DNA of 64,000 bases from Paenibacillus riograndensis SBR5 (GTDB lineage: Bacteria > Bacillota > Bacilli > Paenibacillales > Paenibacillaceae), in the NCBI RefSeq assembly GCF_000981585.1, contig NZ_LN831776.1:3021187-3085186 (forward strand). The letters are read 5' to 3'. Both the position numbers and the translations under genes were made by a program. Shown one piece after another: positions 1-8,148 of this stretch; the stretch's first letter is position 1; the number at the start of each line of letters is the position of its first letter. A model generated the notes under the pieces. The model made no database searches. It was not told the DNA's origin and worked only from the letters and a program-made list of their open reading frames with translations.

Positions 1-321
1 GATATTATCGAAGGTCACATGATGCCAGATCATGTACATATGCTCGTAGTGATCCCACCCAAAATCTCAGTATCCTCGTTTATGGGCTATCTGAAGGGGA
101 AGAGCTCCCTGATGATATTTGAGAAGCATGCCAGCTTAAAGTATAAGTATGGCAATCGCAAATTTTGGGCGGAGGGATACTACGTCAGCACGGTAGGCCT
201 AAATGAAGCCACAGTAGCAAAATATATACGTGAACAAGAAGCACATGACCAAGCGATTGATAAATTGAGTGTGAAAGAATACGAAGACCCGTTCAGTAGA
301 AACAGTAGCAAGAAGAAGTAA
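1..321 (+). CDS. tnpA: IS200/IS605-type transposase TnpA, 5' truncated by window edge
   Basis: The reading frame is open from the first base, so the N-terminus lies outside the window. The visible part has the HUH motif (PDHVHMLV) that binds the metal in Y1 transposases, a hydrophobic PPK..SFMGYLKGKSS stretch, and the helix WAEGYYVSTVG that carries the catalytic tyrosine. The C-terminus is a lysine-rich tail. It would cut and rejoin single-stranded DNA at hairpin ends. A hairpin typical of an IS200/IS605 right end follows at 433-455. No TnpB-like accessory gene is seen. The family call is firm; whether the element is complete cannot be judged. Confidence 0.9.
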   Translation, partial: DIIEGHMMPDHVHMLVVIPPKISVSSFMGYLKGKSSLMIFEKHASLKYKYGNRKFWAEGYYVSTVGLNEATVAKYIREQEAHDQAIDKLSVKEYEDPFSRNSSKKK

Positions 322-359
322 ACCAGTTTAACTGGTAAGTGAAAGGGACAACAACACTG

Positions 360-457
360 AGCCTGAACGATTTATTGTCAGGCTAGCGTCTTTAGGCGCA
401 GTTTGGCAACAAGGGGTTATACCCCAAGAGCAAACCACCCGTTGGACGGGTGGTTCT
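360..457 (+). mobile_element. Right-end region of the IS200-like element with hairpins
   Basis: After the transposase stop there is a weak stem near 360-382 (GCCTGA with TCAGGC), a short stem around the AAGGGGTTATACCCC segment, and a perfect 10-bp stem AACCACCCGT/ACGGGTGGTT (433-442 with 446-455, loop TGG). IS200/IS605 ends are recognised as imperfect hairpins, so this is probably the right end, finishing near 457 where repeat R1 starts. The exact cleavage site is not determined. Confidence 0.55.
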
Positions 458-463
458 GATTTT

Positions 464-563
464 AAAATATAAGAATTTATATGCTTCACGCTATAAATTG
501 TCCTTCTATTTCTCGCTGAAACGGGTACCGTCATTATAAGGACGGCGTAGCCGTTTCTACTTG
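464..563 (+). repeat. R1 dispersed repeat, copy 1
   Basis: This is a ~95 bp unit with two hairpins. The first has arms AATTTATA and TATAAATT around TGCTTCACGC. The second begins GAAACGG and ends CCGTTTC. Four other copies lie at 564-656, 2054-2146, 16381-16482 and 45488-45586. No reading frame is conserved. It sits between the IS200 end and the padR promoter region. Confidence 0.8.
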
Positions 564-656
564 ATAAAAGAATTTAATGCTTCACGCAATAAATGTTCCT
601 TATATTTCTCGCTGAAACGATACCATTCTTAAAAAGGACGGTATCGTTTCCACTTG
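564..656 (+). repeat. R1 dispersed repeat, copy 2 (tandem with copy 1)
   Basis: It directly follows copy 1. The right-hand stem sequence has changed on both arms (GAAACGATACC with GGTATCGTTTC), so pairing is kept by compensatory substitutions relative to copies that read GGGTGCC/GGCACCC. It is immediately upstream of the padR gene. Confidence 0.75.
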
Positions 657-732
657 GCATCCATACTTGCGCTACGTAGAATATTATATTACGATGTACT
701 TAATAACGCGAGGTACTTAGGGAGGGACGGGA

Positions 733-1071
733 TTGGAATTTGAAAAAGAGCTGCTCAAGGGCTACATCGATATTATTTTGATCAGCATTGTAAAAGAGAA
801 ACCGATGTACGGGTATGAGATTGCCAAAAAAGTCCGCGACATCAGCAGCGGAGCTTTTGACCTCAAAGAGGCTACCTTGTATATGGCGCTGAAGCGGCTG
901 GAGAAGCAGGGAGTCGTGGAAGCTTTTTGGGGCGGGGAACACGAAGCGAGTGGCGGCGGCAGAAGAAAATATTATCGTCTGCTTGCTGCGGGTGAAGAAC
1001 GGCTGCGCGGAAGCAGGCAAGGCTGGACGATCTTCCGGAATTTTATGGATTCATTAATGGGGAGGGAATAG
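733..1071 (+). CDS. PadR-family transcriptional regulator
   Basis: This is a 112-aa protein with the PadR winged-helix pattern. LKGYIDIILISIV leads into the typical MYGYEIAKKV recognition region, then ATLYMALKRLEKQGVVEAFW, and a wing with GGGRRKYYRL. PadR proteins are small repressors that often respond to antibiotics or phenolics. The TTG start at 733 is chosen because GGAGGGACGG lies just upstream (721-730). The HAAS-domain membrane protein begins 3 nt after its stop; this regulator-partner pairing is common in Bacillota, so the two are almost certainly co-transcribed and the regulator probably controls its own operon. Confidence 0.93.
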   Translation: MEFEKELLKGYIDIILISIVKEKPMYGYEIAKKVRDISSGAFDLKEATLYMALKRLEKQGVVEAFWGGEHEASGGGRRKYYRLLAAGEERLRGSRQGWTIFRNFMDSLMGRE

Positions 1072-1074
1072 ATC

Positions 1075-2022
1075 ATGACTGATTATAAGCTGAACGGTAA
1101 ATCTGCCGGGCGCATTGCAGCATATGTAGAGAATCTGTGCCGGCATATGAAGGAGCCAAGCGAACAGGTGAATGATTTCCGCGAGGAAATGACAGCCAAT
1201 CTTACCTCATCTGTACTTGAACAGATGCATCAGGGCTTGCCGGAGGAGGAGGCAGTGACCGAAGCGCTTGCACGGTTTGGAGAACTGGGTGAAGTGAAGA
1301 AAGAACTGGTGCGCATCTACAACATTAAAAGAACTTTTGCAGGCATTGTCCTTAAAGGCGCCTTATCCCTGCTTTTACTAAGTGCCGTTGTACTCGGGCT
1401 GATCATCGGAGTATGGAATGAATGGGCTGTGTCCAAGTATCCTAAAGAGGCCTATGCTATGGTACAGGGGGAAGCCAATGTCCGTGGAACTGAGCCATTG
1501 TCTGAGCCTCTGCAGCAGAAATTGCAGAACTGGGTGGACCGTACCTGGGGCGTCAAAGGGGTGAGCGTTGAGCCGACTTACGGGAGCGTGGATTATAGAG
1601 GCGTGGATCATAGAGTGAACCTGTTCATGTATGCCGAGAACCCGCTTGCCGAAGGAATGCTAAGATTTGTGAATGCCTTTGAGGATGCTCCCCCACCTGA
1701 GCAAGAGGGATTTTTGGTCAAAACCAATGCGTTCAGCGAAGTAGGATATAACCCTGCAGATTTTGATCTTGACCAGACGCAGTATCCGTTTGTTGTTCAT
1801 GTGGCAATGACTTATTTTAACTACACTTTCTTTTACAGTCTGGGCTTATTCCTGCTTGGGGGATACGCTCTGCTCTTTACCGTATGGGCCAGTATGAACG
1901 CCTATTATGAGCGCCGCGGCAATGTGGCGTGGGTGCTGCTTTTCCTGTTAACAAATGTGCTTGGCTACGGGCTGTATGTGGTCTCGCGAAGATGGGATCA
2001 TCCGGGGCTTCAGGTGAATTAA
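1075..2022 (+). CDS. HAAS-domain (permease prefix) membrane protein
   Basis: This 315-aa protein starts with a ~75-residue helical HAAS domain (helix-rich, ending FGELGEVKKEL), followed by a transmembrane helix at about residues 85-108, an extracytoplasmic domain of ~140 residues, and two more helices near the C-terminus (about 245-270 and 285-305). HAAS domains occur in proteins encoded beside PadR regulators and in antibiotic-response systems; no enzymatic motif is visible. The ATG is preceded by GGGGAGGGAATAG. It forms a two-gene operon with padR. Its specific role is unknown. Confidence 0.85.
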   Translation: MTDYKLNGKSAGRIAAYVENLCRHMKEPSEQVNDFREEMTANLTSSVLEQMHQGLPEEEAVTEALARFGELGEVKKELVRIYNIKRTFAGIVLKGALSLLLLSAVVLGLIIGVWNEWAVSKYPKEAYAMVQGEANVRGTEPLSEPLQQKLQNWVDRTWGVKGVSVEPTYGSVDYRGVDHRVNLFMYAENPLAEGMLRFVNAFEDAPPPEQEGFLVKTNAFSEVGYNPADFDLDQTQYPFVVHVAMTYFNYTFFYSLGLFLLGGYALLFTVWASMNAYYERRGNVAWVLLFLLTNVLGYGLYVVSRRWDHPGLQVN

Positions 2023-2053
2023 GTCTTATCATTCAAACTGTGAAACCTTTTGT

Positions 2054-2146
2054 TCAAATATAATTTATAGGCTTTACGCAATACATTATCTTATATTTCT
2101 CGTAAAACAGTACCGTCCTGTGAAAGAACGGTACCGTTTCAACTTG
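2054..2146 (+). repeat. R1 dispersed repeat, copy 3
   Basis: This copy lies between two convergent genes (HAAS protein and the ABC exporter). The right hairpin pairs ACAGTACCGT with ACGGTACCGT. Its position suggests it could serve as a two-way transcription end, but no long U-tract is present. Confidence 0.7.
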
Positions 2147-2189
2147 TTTATGCTACTATTCTAATCATCGCAGTGCTGAGCCAAGCCGT

Positions 2190-3920
2190 CTACGCATGAT
2201 ACTGCGCCTGATACAGGCGGCTGTAGGCGCCTCCGGCGTTGACCAGCTCCTCGTGGCGGCCCTCCTCGGAGATGCCGTCTTCGTTGACGACGATGATCCG
2301 GTCGGCATTTTTGATCGTGGTGAGACGGTGGGCGATAACAAGTGTCGTCCGTCCTACCGACAGATCCGCCAGCGACTGCTGGATTGCCGCTTCCGTCTCG
2401 GTGTCCAGTGCCGAGGTCGCTTCATCCAGAATCAGAATCGGCGGATTCTTCAGGAACATCCGGGCGATGGCCAGCCGCTGCTTTTGTCCGCCGGAGAGCT
2501 TCACGCCGCGTTCCCCGATCACGGTATCCATTCCGGCCGGGAGGCCGTTAATCAGCTCCTCCAGATGGGCGCGTCTGGCCGCCTCCCAGATTTCCGGCAG
2601 TCCGGCATCCAGCTTGCCGTAGGCAATGTTCTCGCGGATGGTGCCGGAGAAGAGGAAGACATCCTGCTGCACAATCCCGATTTGCTTCCGCAGCGCGTTC
2701 AGCTTCATGTCGCGGATGTCGGTTCCATCAATGGAGATAGAGCCGCCGGTGACATCATAGAAGCGGGGCAGCAGGCTGCAAATGGTCGTTTTTCCGGCCC
2801 CTGAAGGACCTACAAAAGCAATGGTTTCCCCGGCGTTCACCCTCAGGCTGATGCCATCCAGTACCGGCCGGCCCGGATCATAACCAAAGCTGACCTGGTC
2901 AAAAACGATATCCCCTCGCAGCGGACCGGTATCCACAGCCCCGGGCTTGTCAGCGATGTCAGGCTCTGTATCGATGACCTCAAGGTAGCGTTTGAACCCG
3001 GCAATGCCCTTCGGATAGCTCTCGATAACGGCGTTGATTTTGTCAATCGGGCGGAAAAAGATATTGGACAGCAGAATAAAAGCCACGAATTCACCGATCT
3101 CCAGCTCTCCCTGAATGAAGAACCAGGCACCGCAGATCATCACAACGATCGTAATCAGACGGGTCATCATATAGCTGACCGACGAGCTTTTGGCCATCAG
3201 CTTGTATGCCATCAGCTTGGTGGAGCGGAACATCTGGTTGTCGGCGGCAAAAAGCCGCTTCTCATGTTCTTCATTGGCAAAAGACTGAACCACACGGATG
3301 CCTCCGACATTATCCTCGATCCGGGCATTGAAGCTGCCCACATTGCCGAAAAGCTGATGATAGGTGCTGGTCATGTTGCGGCCGAAGTGGATGATGATCC
3401 AGGCCATGAGCGGAACTACAATAAAGGTGATAACCGCCAGCTTGAGATTAATATCGGCCATCAGGACAAATGCGCCTACAAGCGTCATTACGGCGATGAA
3501 CACATCCTCCGGCCCATGATGCGCCACCTCGCCGATATCGTTCAGGTCATTTGTGATCCGGCCGATCAGATGCCCGGTTTTATTGTTGTCAAAAAAACGG
3601 AAGGATAACTTCTGGATATGATCGAACATCTTTTTGCGCATATCCGTTTCGATGTTGATTCCCAGCATATGGCCCCAGTAGGTGACGATATATTGCATCG
3701 CGGTATTCAAGGCGTAAATGGCCATCAGCGCTATGCAGGCGATCAGAATCAGCGGCCAGTTCTGACCCGGCAGCAGGTCATCGATGAATTTATTAACCGC
3801 CACTGGAAAGGCCAGCTCCAGCAGGCCGGCTCCCACCGCACAGGTGAAGTCGAGAACAAACAATTTTTTGTAAGGACGGTAATAGGAAAAAAAACGACGC
3901 AGCATCTCTTGCTCACTCAT
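2190..3920 (-). CDS. ABC exporter, fused membrane and ATPase domains
   Basis: This 576-aa protein has a type IV exporter membrane domain with about six helices in residues 15-310 and one nucleotide-binding domain in residues ~335-570. Visible motifs are Walker A GPSGAGKTT, Q-loop IVQQDVFLFSGTIREN, signature LSGGQKQR, Walker B ILILDEATSALD and the H-loop AHRLTT. It would act as a homodimer or half of a heterodimer exporting a lipid, drug, peptide or iron-related compound; the substrate cannot be read. A Fur-box-like palindrome overlaps its promoter. There is no good Shine-Dalgarno before the ATG at 3920, so translation may begin at the internal Met6 instead. Confidence 0.93.
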   Translation of the reverse strand: MSEQEMLRRFFSYYRPYKKLFVLDFTCAVGAGLLELAFPVAVNKFIDDLLPGQNWPLILIACIALMAIYALNTAMQYIVTYWGHMLGINIETDMRKKMFDHIQKLSFRFFDNNKTGHLIGRITNDLNDIGEVAHHGPEDVFIAVMTLVGAFVLMADINLKLAVITFIVVPLMAWIIIHFGRNMTSTYHQLFGNVGSFNARIEDNVGGIRVVQSFANEEHEKRLFAADNQMFRSTKLMAYKLMAKSSSVSYMMTRLITIVVMICGAWFFIQGELEIGEFVAFILLSNIFFRPIDKINAVIESYPKGIAGFKRYLEVIDTEPDIADKPGAVDTGPLRGDIVFDQVSFGYDPGRPVLDGISLRVNAGETIAFVGPSGAGKTTICSLLPRFYDVTGGSISIDGTDIRDMKLNALRKQIGIVQQDVFLFSGTIRENIAYGKLDAGLPEIWEAARRAHLEELINGLPAGMDTVIGERGVKLSGGQKQRLAIARMFLKNPPILILDEATSALDTETEAAIQQSLADLSVGRTTLVIAHRLTTIKNADRIIVVNEDGISEEGRHEELVNAGGAYSRLYQAQYHA

Positions 3921-3928
3921 TTCTGTAT

Positions 3929-3956
3929 ATTATATCTCTATTGAGAGTCATTCTCA
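3929..3956 (-). promoter_or_regulatory. Fur-like operator and -10 box for the ABC exporter
   Basis: The 15-mer TGAGAGTCATTCTCA at 3942-3956 is a near-perfect inverted repeat and differs from the Fur consensus TGATAATNATTATCA only at a few internal positions. On the minus strand a TATAAT box lies at 3934-3929, so the palindrome covers the -35/spacer region. This suggests iron- (or PerR/Zur-type) repression of the exporter. The -10 is very close to the annotated ATG, which would leave a leader of only a few bases. Confidence 0.6.
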
Positions 3957-4116
3957 GTAAGAACCTCATGTTAAGGATACTAAAGAGGCTGGAGTGATTT
4001 GTCAACGGAAAAGATAATTATAATGGACAGTGCCGGCGTTTTTTACCGCGTTACCCAATCCTAATCAACTCTTTCTACATAATTTAAATGTATTCCAGGA
4101 AGAAGGAGGAGTAATC

Positions 4117-4221
4117 ATGGGCGAAAATGTTGGAGGGTACGGCGGCGCTTTTACGTCTACAGGTGCCATTCTGGTTCTGTTCATCCTGCTCGTAATCATT
4201 ACCAAATCTCTCTGGGTATAA
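4117..4221 (+). CDS. YjcZ-family small sporulation/membrane peptide
   Basis: This 34-aa peptide has a Gly/Tyr-rich N-terminus (GENVGGYGG) followed by one hydrophobic helix and a short basic C-terminus, matching the YjcZ family of tiny sporulation-associated membrane peptides. The start is the ATG 6 nt after AGGAGG (4105-4110), inside a longer open frame with no other ribosome site. A strong terminator follows at 4248-4275, so it is a monocistronic gene. Confidence 0.88.
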   Translation: MGENVGGYGGAFTSTGAILVLFILLVIITKSLWV

Positions 4222-4247
4222 TTGCAATGCTTCTTAATAGGTTTCTT

Positions 4248-4275
4248 AAGCCAGTTCCAGGAACTGGCTTTTTTT
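4248..4275 (+). terminator. Rho-independent terminator after yjcZ-like gene
   Basis: AAGCCAGTTCC and GGAACTGGCTT form an 11-bp inverted repeat followed by a run of T. Confidence 0.9.
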
Positions 4276-4426
4276 ACTGCATGGAGCGGCCGATATGCCA
4301 AAAACCTATGCATGGTTAGCGGTAAAAGAATATAATGGAACAATGTGATTATTACATAGAATAGCGCATTCCCTCGGACAAGCCTGTGATGTTGTTCAGA
4401 AAATGTGCTGCAACCGGGAGGACATC

Positions 4427-5656
4427 ATGAAATCCAAACAACAAACCGCTGTTACGCTAGAATTGGACAAGACCCGGCCGGACACCGGAGCAAACCGCTT
4501 TCTGCTGGTGGTGGGCATTATTTTTGTTGCAGCAGCTCTCCGTGCCCCCTTTACATCCGTTGGGCCTTTGCTGGGCATGATCCGCGATGATTTGGGGTTG
4601 TCCAACACGCTGGCGGGAGCGATTACGACATTGCCGCTGCTGGCATTTGCCCTGTTGTCGCCTTTTGCGCCGCAGCTTGCCCGCCGGTTTGGCACCGCCA
4701 ATGTTCTGATGCTGGCTCTGCTAGCCCTTTCCATGGGCATTCTGATCCGTTCGGGTTCGGGCACGGTTATGCTGTTCGCAGGCACCGCGATGATCGGGTT
4801 GTCCATCGCGGTCTGCAATGTGCTGCTGCCGGGATTAATCAAGGGGAAGTTTCCAGAGCGTATTGGACTGATGACCGGCGTGTATACCGTTTCCATGAAT
4901 ATCTGTGCAGCTGCCGCCTCAGGCATCAGCGTTCCACTGGCGCAGCATGCCGGATTCGGCTGGCGGGGCACATTGGCGCTGTGGTTTGCCGTGGCCTCGT
5001 TAGCAACAATATTCTGGATTCCCCAGATGCGGAATATGACGAAGGGAAATACTGCAGATCACAAACAATCCTCCATCCGGATCTGGCGGTCCCCGCTCGC
5101 GTGGCAGGTTACCCTGTTCATGGGTCTGCAATCGCTGCTGTATTACGTGCTGATCGCCTGGTTTTCCGTGATTTTGAGTGAGCGGGGGATGTCCTCCAGC
5201 CATGCAGGCTGGATTCTGTCCCTCATGCAGCTGGCCCAGCTGCCGTTTACCTTTTTCGTGCCGCTCTGGGCGGGCCGGATGAAAAACCAGCGCAGCCTGG
5301 TGGTCATAACATCCATTCTTTTTATGATTGGTATTCTCGGTGTCTGGCTGGGCAGCACTGCCTGGATGGCTGTTTGGGCTATTGGGATCGGAATCGCCGG
5401 GGGCTTTGCCTTTGGACTTGCGATGATGTTTTTCAGTCTGAGGACCCGCAGCACACAGGAGGCCAGCGAGCTGTCGGGCATGGCCCAATCTGTCGGGTAT
5501 CTGCTGGCGGCAATGGGGCCGGCACTGTTTGGGCTGCTGCATGACGTGAATCATAGCTGGAACGTGCCGCTGGCCTTACTGGCTGTGGCGAGCGTTTTGT
5601 TATTCGTGGCAGGGCTTGGTGCGGGCAGCAGCCGGTTTGTAGGCGACCCCAAATAA
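4427..5656 (+). CDS. CynX/NimT-family MFS transporter
   Basis: This 409-aa protein has about 12 predicted hydrophobic segments. The N-terminal half contains the ALRAPFTSVGPLL signature of the cyanate/nitroimidazole-type (CynX/NimT/YycB) branch of the major facilitator superfamily. The start is the ATG at 4427, 6 nt after GGGAGGAC; an upstream in-frame ATG at 4403 has no ribosome site. It is probably an exporter or anion carrier, with unknown substrate. It stands alone and is convergent with the methyltransferase at 5691, with a 34-bp gap. Confidence 0.87.
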   Translation: MKSKQQTAVTLELDKTRPDTGANRFLLVVGIIFVAAALRAPFTSVGPLLGMIRDDLGLSNTLAGAITTLPLLAFALLSPFAPQLARRFGTANVLMLALLALSMGILIRSGSGTVMLFAGTAMIGLSIAVCNVLLPGLIKGKFPERIGLMTGVYTVSMNICAAAASGISVPLAQHAGFGWRGTLALWFAVASLATIFWIPQMRNMTKGNTADHKQSSIRIWRSPLAWQVTLFMGLQSLLYYVLIAWFSVILSERGMSSSHAGWILSLMQLAQLPFTFFVPLWAGRMKNQRSLVVITSILFMIGILGVWLGSTAWMAVWAIGIGIAGGFAFGLAMMFFSLRTRSTQEASELSGMAQSVGYLLAAMGPALFGLLHDVNHSWNVPLALLAVASVLLFVAGLGAGSSRFVGDPK

Positions 5657-5690
5657 GGCCGGCAGAGCCGCCTCCGCCTGAAAATGTGAA

Positions 5691-6452
5691 TCAGAAATTT
5701 TTTCTGGCGGCTACACGGATTCGCCTGTAGTCCATGACCCATTGATCGCCCTGGAATAATTGCGGCTTCAGCTCCTGTTCGAGATAAGTGAGAACTTCAG
5801 TACGCTGCCCAGGGGACAATACGCTTAGAATTCCATCTGCGAAGGTATTCAGCCAGCGCACCAAACCTTGCGCTCCGCCTTGAAGCGGAGTAGGGCGGTC
5901 GAAGCACAGGGCCAGCCCGACGGTGAAGCCGTTCTGCTCCAGCAAGGCAGCGTATTCTCCGATGCTGGGGAAATACCAGGGCAGCTTCAGCTTGCCGCTG
6001 CACCCGATAGCCTCGAAGGCCCGCGGCAGCCCGGCTGCCACAGAGGCGATGTTGCCCTGCCCGCCGAATTCGGCGATGAGGCGGCCTCCGGGACGCAGGC
6101 TGGCGGCCATGCTGGATACAGCTCCCTCTGCATCCAGCAGCCAATGGAGTGCGGCATTGCTGAATATGGCATCCGCAGCAGGCTCCGAGCGGTAGGCCTG
6201 GCCATCGGCGAGCACGAATTCCAGCTGCGGATGTTTGCTGCGGGCGGCGGCGATCATCTCCGGCGATGCATCGATTCCGGTGACAGAGGCGCCATGTCCG
6301 GCAATTGCCGCAGCCAAATCACCGGTGCCGCAGCCCCAATCGATAACCCTTTCACCGGGCTGAGGCTGCAGCAGTTCAATCAGCGACTCTCCAAAACGGG
6401 AAACAAAAGCCATATCCTTATCATAGGTCCCGGTATTCCACTGCTGGTTCAT
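5691..6452 (-). CDS. Class I SAM-dependent methyltransferase
   Basis: This 253-aa protein has a Rossmann-type SAM-binding fold: motif I VIDWGCGTGDLAAAIAG, an acidic loop GIDASPEM, motif II FDA-like DAIFSNAALHWL and motif III LRPGGRLIAEFGG. The NAALHWL segment resembles trans-aconitate and malonyl-ACP-type methyltransferases; the substrate is unknown. The start at 6452 is chosen because AAGGAGC lies 7 nt upstream; the frame extends further but without support. Confidence 0.9.
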   Translation of the reverse strand: MNQQWNTGTYDKDMAFVSRFGESLIELLQPQPGERVIDWGCGTGDLAAAIAGHGASVTGIDASPEMIAAARSKHPQLEFVLADGQAYRSEPAADAIFSNAALHWLLDAEGAVSSMAASLRPGGRLIAEFGGQGNIASVAAGLPRAFEAIGCSGKLKLPWYFPSIGEYAALLEQNGFTVGLALCFDRPTPLQGGAQGLVRWLNTFADGILSVLSPGQRTEVLTYLEQELKPQLFQGDQWVMDYRRIRVAARKNF

Positions 6453-6543
6453 TAGTATGCTCCTTTCGGGTGAAGCAGGAATTACTACTGTTGTATCATG
6501 GTGTGCGCTTATAAGTGAAATATATAATACGAATAAAGGTAAT

Positions 6544-6629
6544 TGTCTCAGCCTATAACCTGCGGATTGGTGAGGCAACAGCTATGCCCACCTCTATAAG
6601 CATAAGCTTGGCGCATAAGCCCAGAGACA
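6544..6629. other. Possible structured RNA segment of unknown class
   Basis: The segment is bounded by TGTCTC (6544-6549) and GAGACA (6624-6629), and holds a strong inner hairpin made from GGTG-A-GGCA and TGCC-CACC (6569-6592) plus a GCATAAGC direct repeat (6600-6620). It fills the 225 bp between the LysE 3' end and the methyltransferase start, both on the minus strand, so it could be a leader of the methyltransferase gene. It does not match any riboswitch consensus I can recall, and no terminator follows. Confidence 0.3.
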
Positions 6630-6677
6630 GTGTTGTTTGTGTTGATGCGGCTGGCTGGAAATGTTCTGTGTCCGGTT

Positions 6678-7305
6678 TCATCTCGTACCATCCATCCCGT
6701 TAAGCGCAGTGAGGATGCCGTACAAGCTGAACAGGATCAGAATAACCGCTGAAGAGAGGTTCAGCCAGCTGGGTGAAGGACGCAGGAAGTTTGCCGCTGA
6801 TCCATTTGAGTATGGAGACGAACAGCAGCCACCAGCAGCCAGAGCCGGCCGCGATCCCCGCAGGCAGAAACCAGGAGCTCCCGGCTGCAGTCCCAAGTGA
6901 AGCCGAAAGCGCCGCAAAGCTCAGAAGGGTGGCCGGATTCGCCAAGGTCAGCAGAAAAGATGACAATAAACAGTAGGGGATGCCGCTGCTGCGGGGTGAG
7001 TCGGGCTTGGAACCGGACTCACCCCGCAGCAGGCTTTTTGCACCCAAAAGCCCAAGCAGCAGGCTGCCGGACAGCCGGAGCGGCAGGGCATAGGCGGAAG
7101 TGAAATCATTCACAACTCTGAAGCTGGTGACAGTAACGAGAGCATATCCGGCATCGGCCAGAGCAATGCCGAAGCCGGTGGCTAAGCCTGCACGGAAGCC
7201 CTGCTGCAGGGTCCGGTTCATGCAGAGCAGCGACATGGGACCGACAGGAGCGGCTACGACGAAGCCAAAGCCGATGCCGCTGAGAAGGGGAGCCCAGAAG
7301 ATCAT
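6678..7305 (-). pseudogene. LysE/RhtB-family exporter with a C-terminal frameshift
   Basis: The main frame (6700-7305) has the LysE start: helix 1, APVGPMSLLCMNRTLQQGFRAG, then several hydrophobic helices, and LANPATLLSF typical of amino-acid exporters. Near 6765 the frame runs into a non-hydrophobic tail (AEPLFSGYSDPVQ) and stops at 6700. A one-base shift to the neighbouring frame gives LNLSSAVILILFSLYGI, exactly the last membrane helix expected, and a stop at 6678. The gene is therefore probably broken by a 1-bp insertion, unless this is a sequence error. It overlaps the Lrp regulator stop (7302-7305), as in lrp-lysE operons. Confidence 0.75.
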
Positions 7306-7769
7306 GGAGCATGTTCCGAAGGGGGCAGCGGGGCATTCGGAGTTTCTTTGACCGTTCCCAAGATAATGGTAGTACGGGTGCGGACAATGCCGGGCAGGCT
7401 TTTCAGCTCCCCGCTGATGATCCGGTCGAGATCACGTGTCCCCCGGCAGCGCACCTTAAGCACATAATCGTCATCCCCGGCTGTATGATGGCATTCCTGA
7501 ATCTCCGGCAGCTTCTGCACCAGCTCCAAAAAAGCCTGCCGGTGCACCGGACGCTCCAGCGAGACCGCAATCAGCGCTCCCAGCCCGTATCCGGCGGATT
7601 CGGCATCGATCAGCGCCGTGTACCCTTTAATCATTCCTTGTTCCTCCAGCTTCCGCACCCTGTCCGCCGCCGCCGGTGAGGAGAGGCCCAGCAGTCCGGC
7701 CAGCTCAGCCCAGGTGATCCTTCCATTGTCCATTACTGCCCTGATGATTTTGTAATCAATGGCATCCAT
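7302..7769 (-). CDS. Lrp/AsnC-family transcriptional regulator
   Basis: This 155-aa protein has an N-terminal winged helix-turn-helix (IDYKIIRAVMDNGRITWAEL, LGLSSPAAADRVRKLEE) and a C-terminal RAM ligand domain (residues ~65-140). Such regulators sense amino acids and often control adjacent LysE exporters, here overlapping by 4 nt downstream. The start at 7769 is chosen over the upstream ATG at 7787 because the GGCAGGA site lies before it. It presumably regulates its own operon. Confidence 0.9.
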   Translation of the reverse strand: MDAIDYKIIRAVMDNGRITWAELAGLLGLSSPAAADRVRKLEEQGMIKGYTALIDAESAGYGLGALIAVSLERPVHRQAFLELVQKLPEIQECHHTAGDDDYVLKVRCRGTRDLDRIISGELKSLPGIVRTRTTIILGTVKETPNAPLPPSEHAP

Positions 7770-7991
7770 AGGAGTCCTGCCTTTCATTATTGTGTATTTA
7801 CTACAAATTACCTTATATAATTAATTTAATCAAGATGTTTTTCTTGTAATGAAAGGTGAAATGCATGTTTTACTTTTTTATTTTAAAGGGATTTGTTTTT
7901 TTGTGTATGCTGCAATTAAAATCTCTTGCCTTTTATTCGAAAAGAGAGTATAGTCTTACTTACAGCGATCAAAACGCTAAATACATAATAT

Positions 7992-8075
7992 GCGGTCATG
8001 GCGGAATTGGCAGACGCGCTGGCTTCAGGTGCCAGTGGTAGCAATATCGTGGAGGTTCGAGTCCTCTTGACCGCA
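7992..8075 (+). tRNA. tRNA-Leu (anticodon CAG)
   Basis: The 84-nt sequence folds with acceptor arms GCGGTCA (7992-7998) and TGACCGC (8068-8074), an anticodon stem CTGGC/GCCAG with loop TTCAGGT (anticodon CAG), a long variable arm typical of tRNA-Leu, and the T-arm GGTTCGAGTCC. CCA is not encoded. Confidence 0.95.
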
Positions 8076-8081
8076 TCACAC

Positions 8082-8143
8082 AAAAAACCGTTCCCTTGGT
8101 GAAATGGAGTACCATCCATTAACCAGGGGAACGGTTTTTTGTT
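8082..8143 (+). terminator. Terminator after tRNA-Leu
   Basis: AAAAAACCGTTCCCTTGGT pairs with ACCAGGGGAACGGTTTTTT across a loop that itself contains a small ATGGA/TCCAT stem. A T-run follows. Confidence 0.9.
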
Positions 8144-8148
8144 GTTTA

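Noticed and set aside
464..656. Tandem R1 copies as a riboswitch for padR
   Set aside because: Copies occur between convergent genes and far from any related gene, so a gene-specific sensor is unlikely.
4065..4343. 92-aa minus-strand frame across the yjcZ-like gene
   Set aside because: It is a shadow of the real small gene and its terminator.
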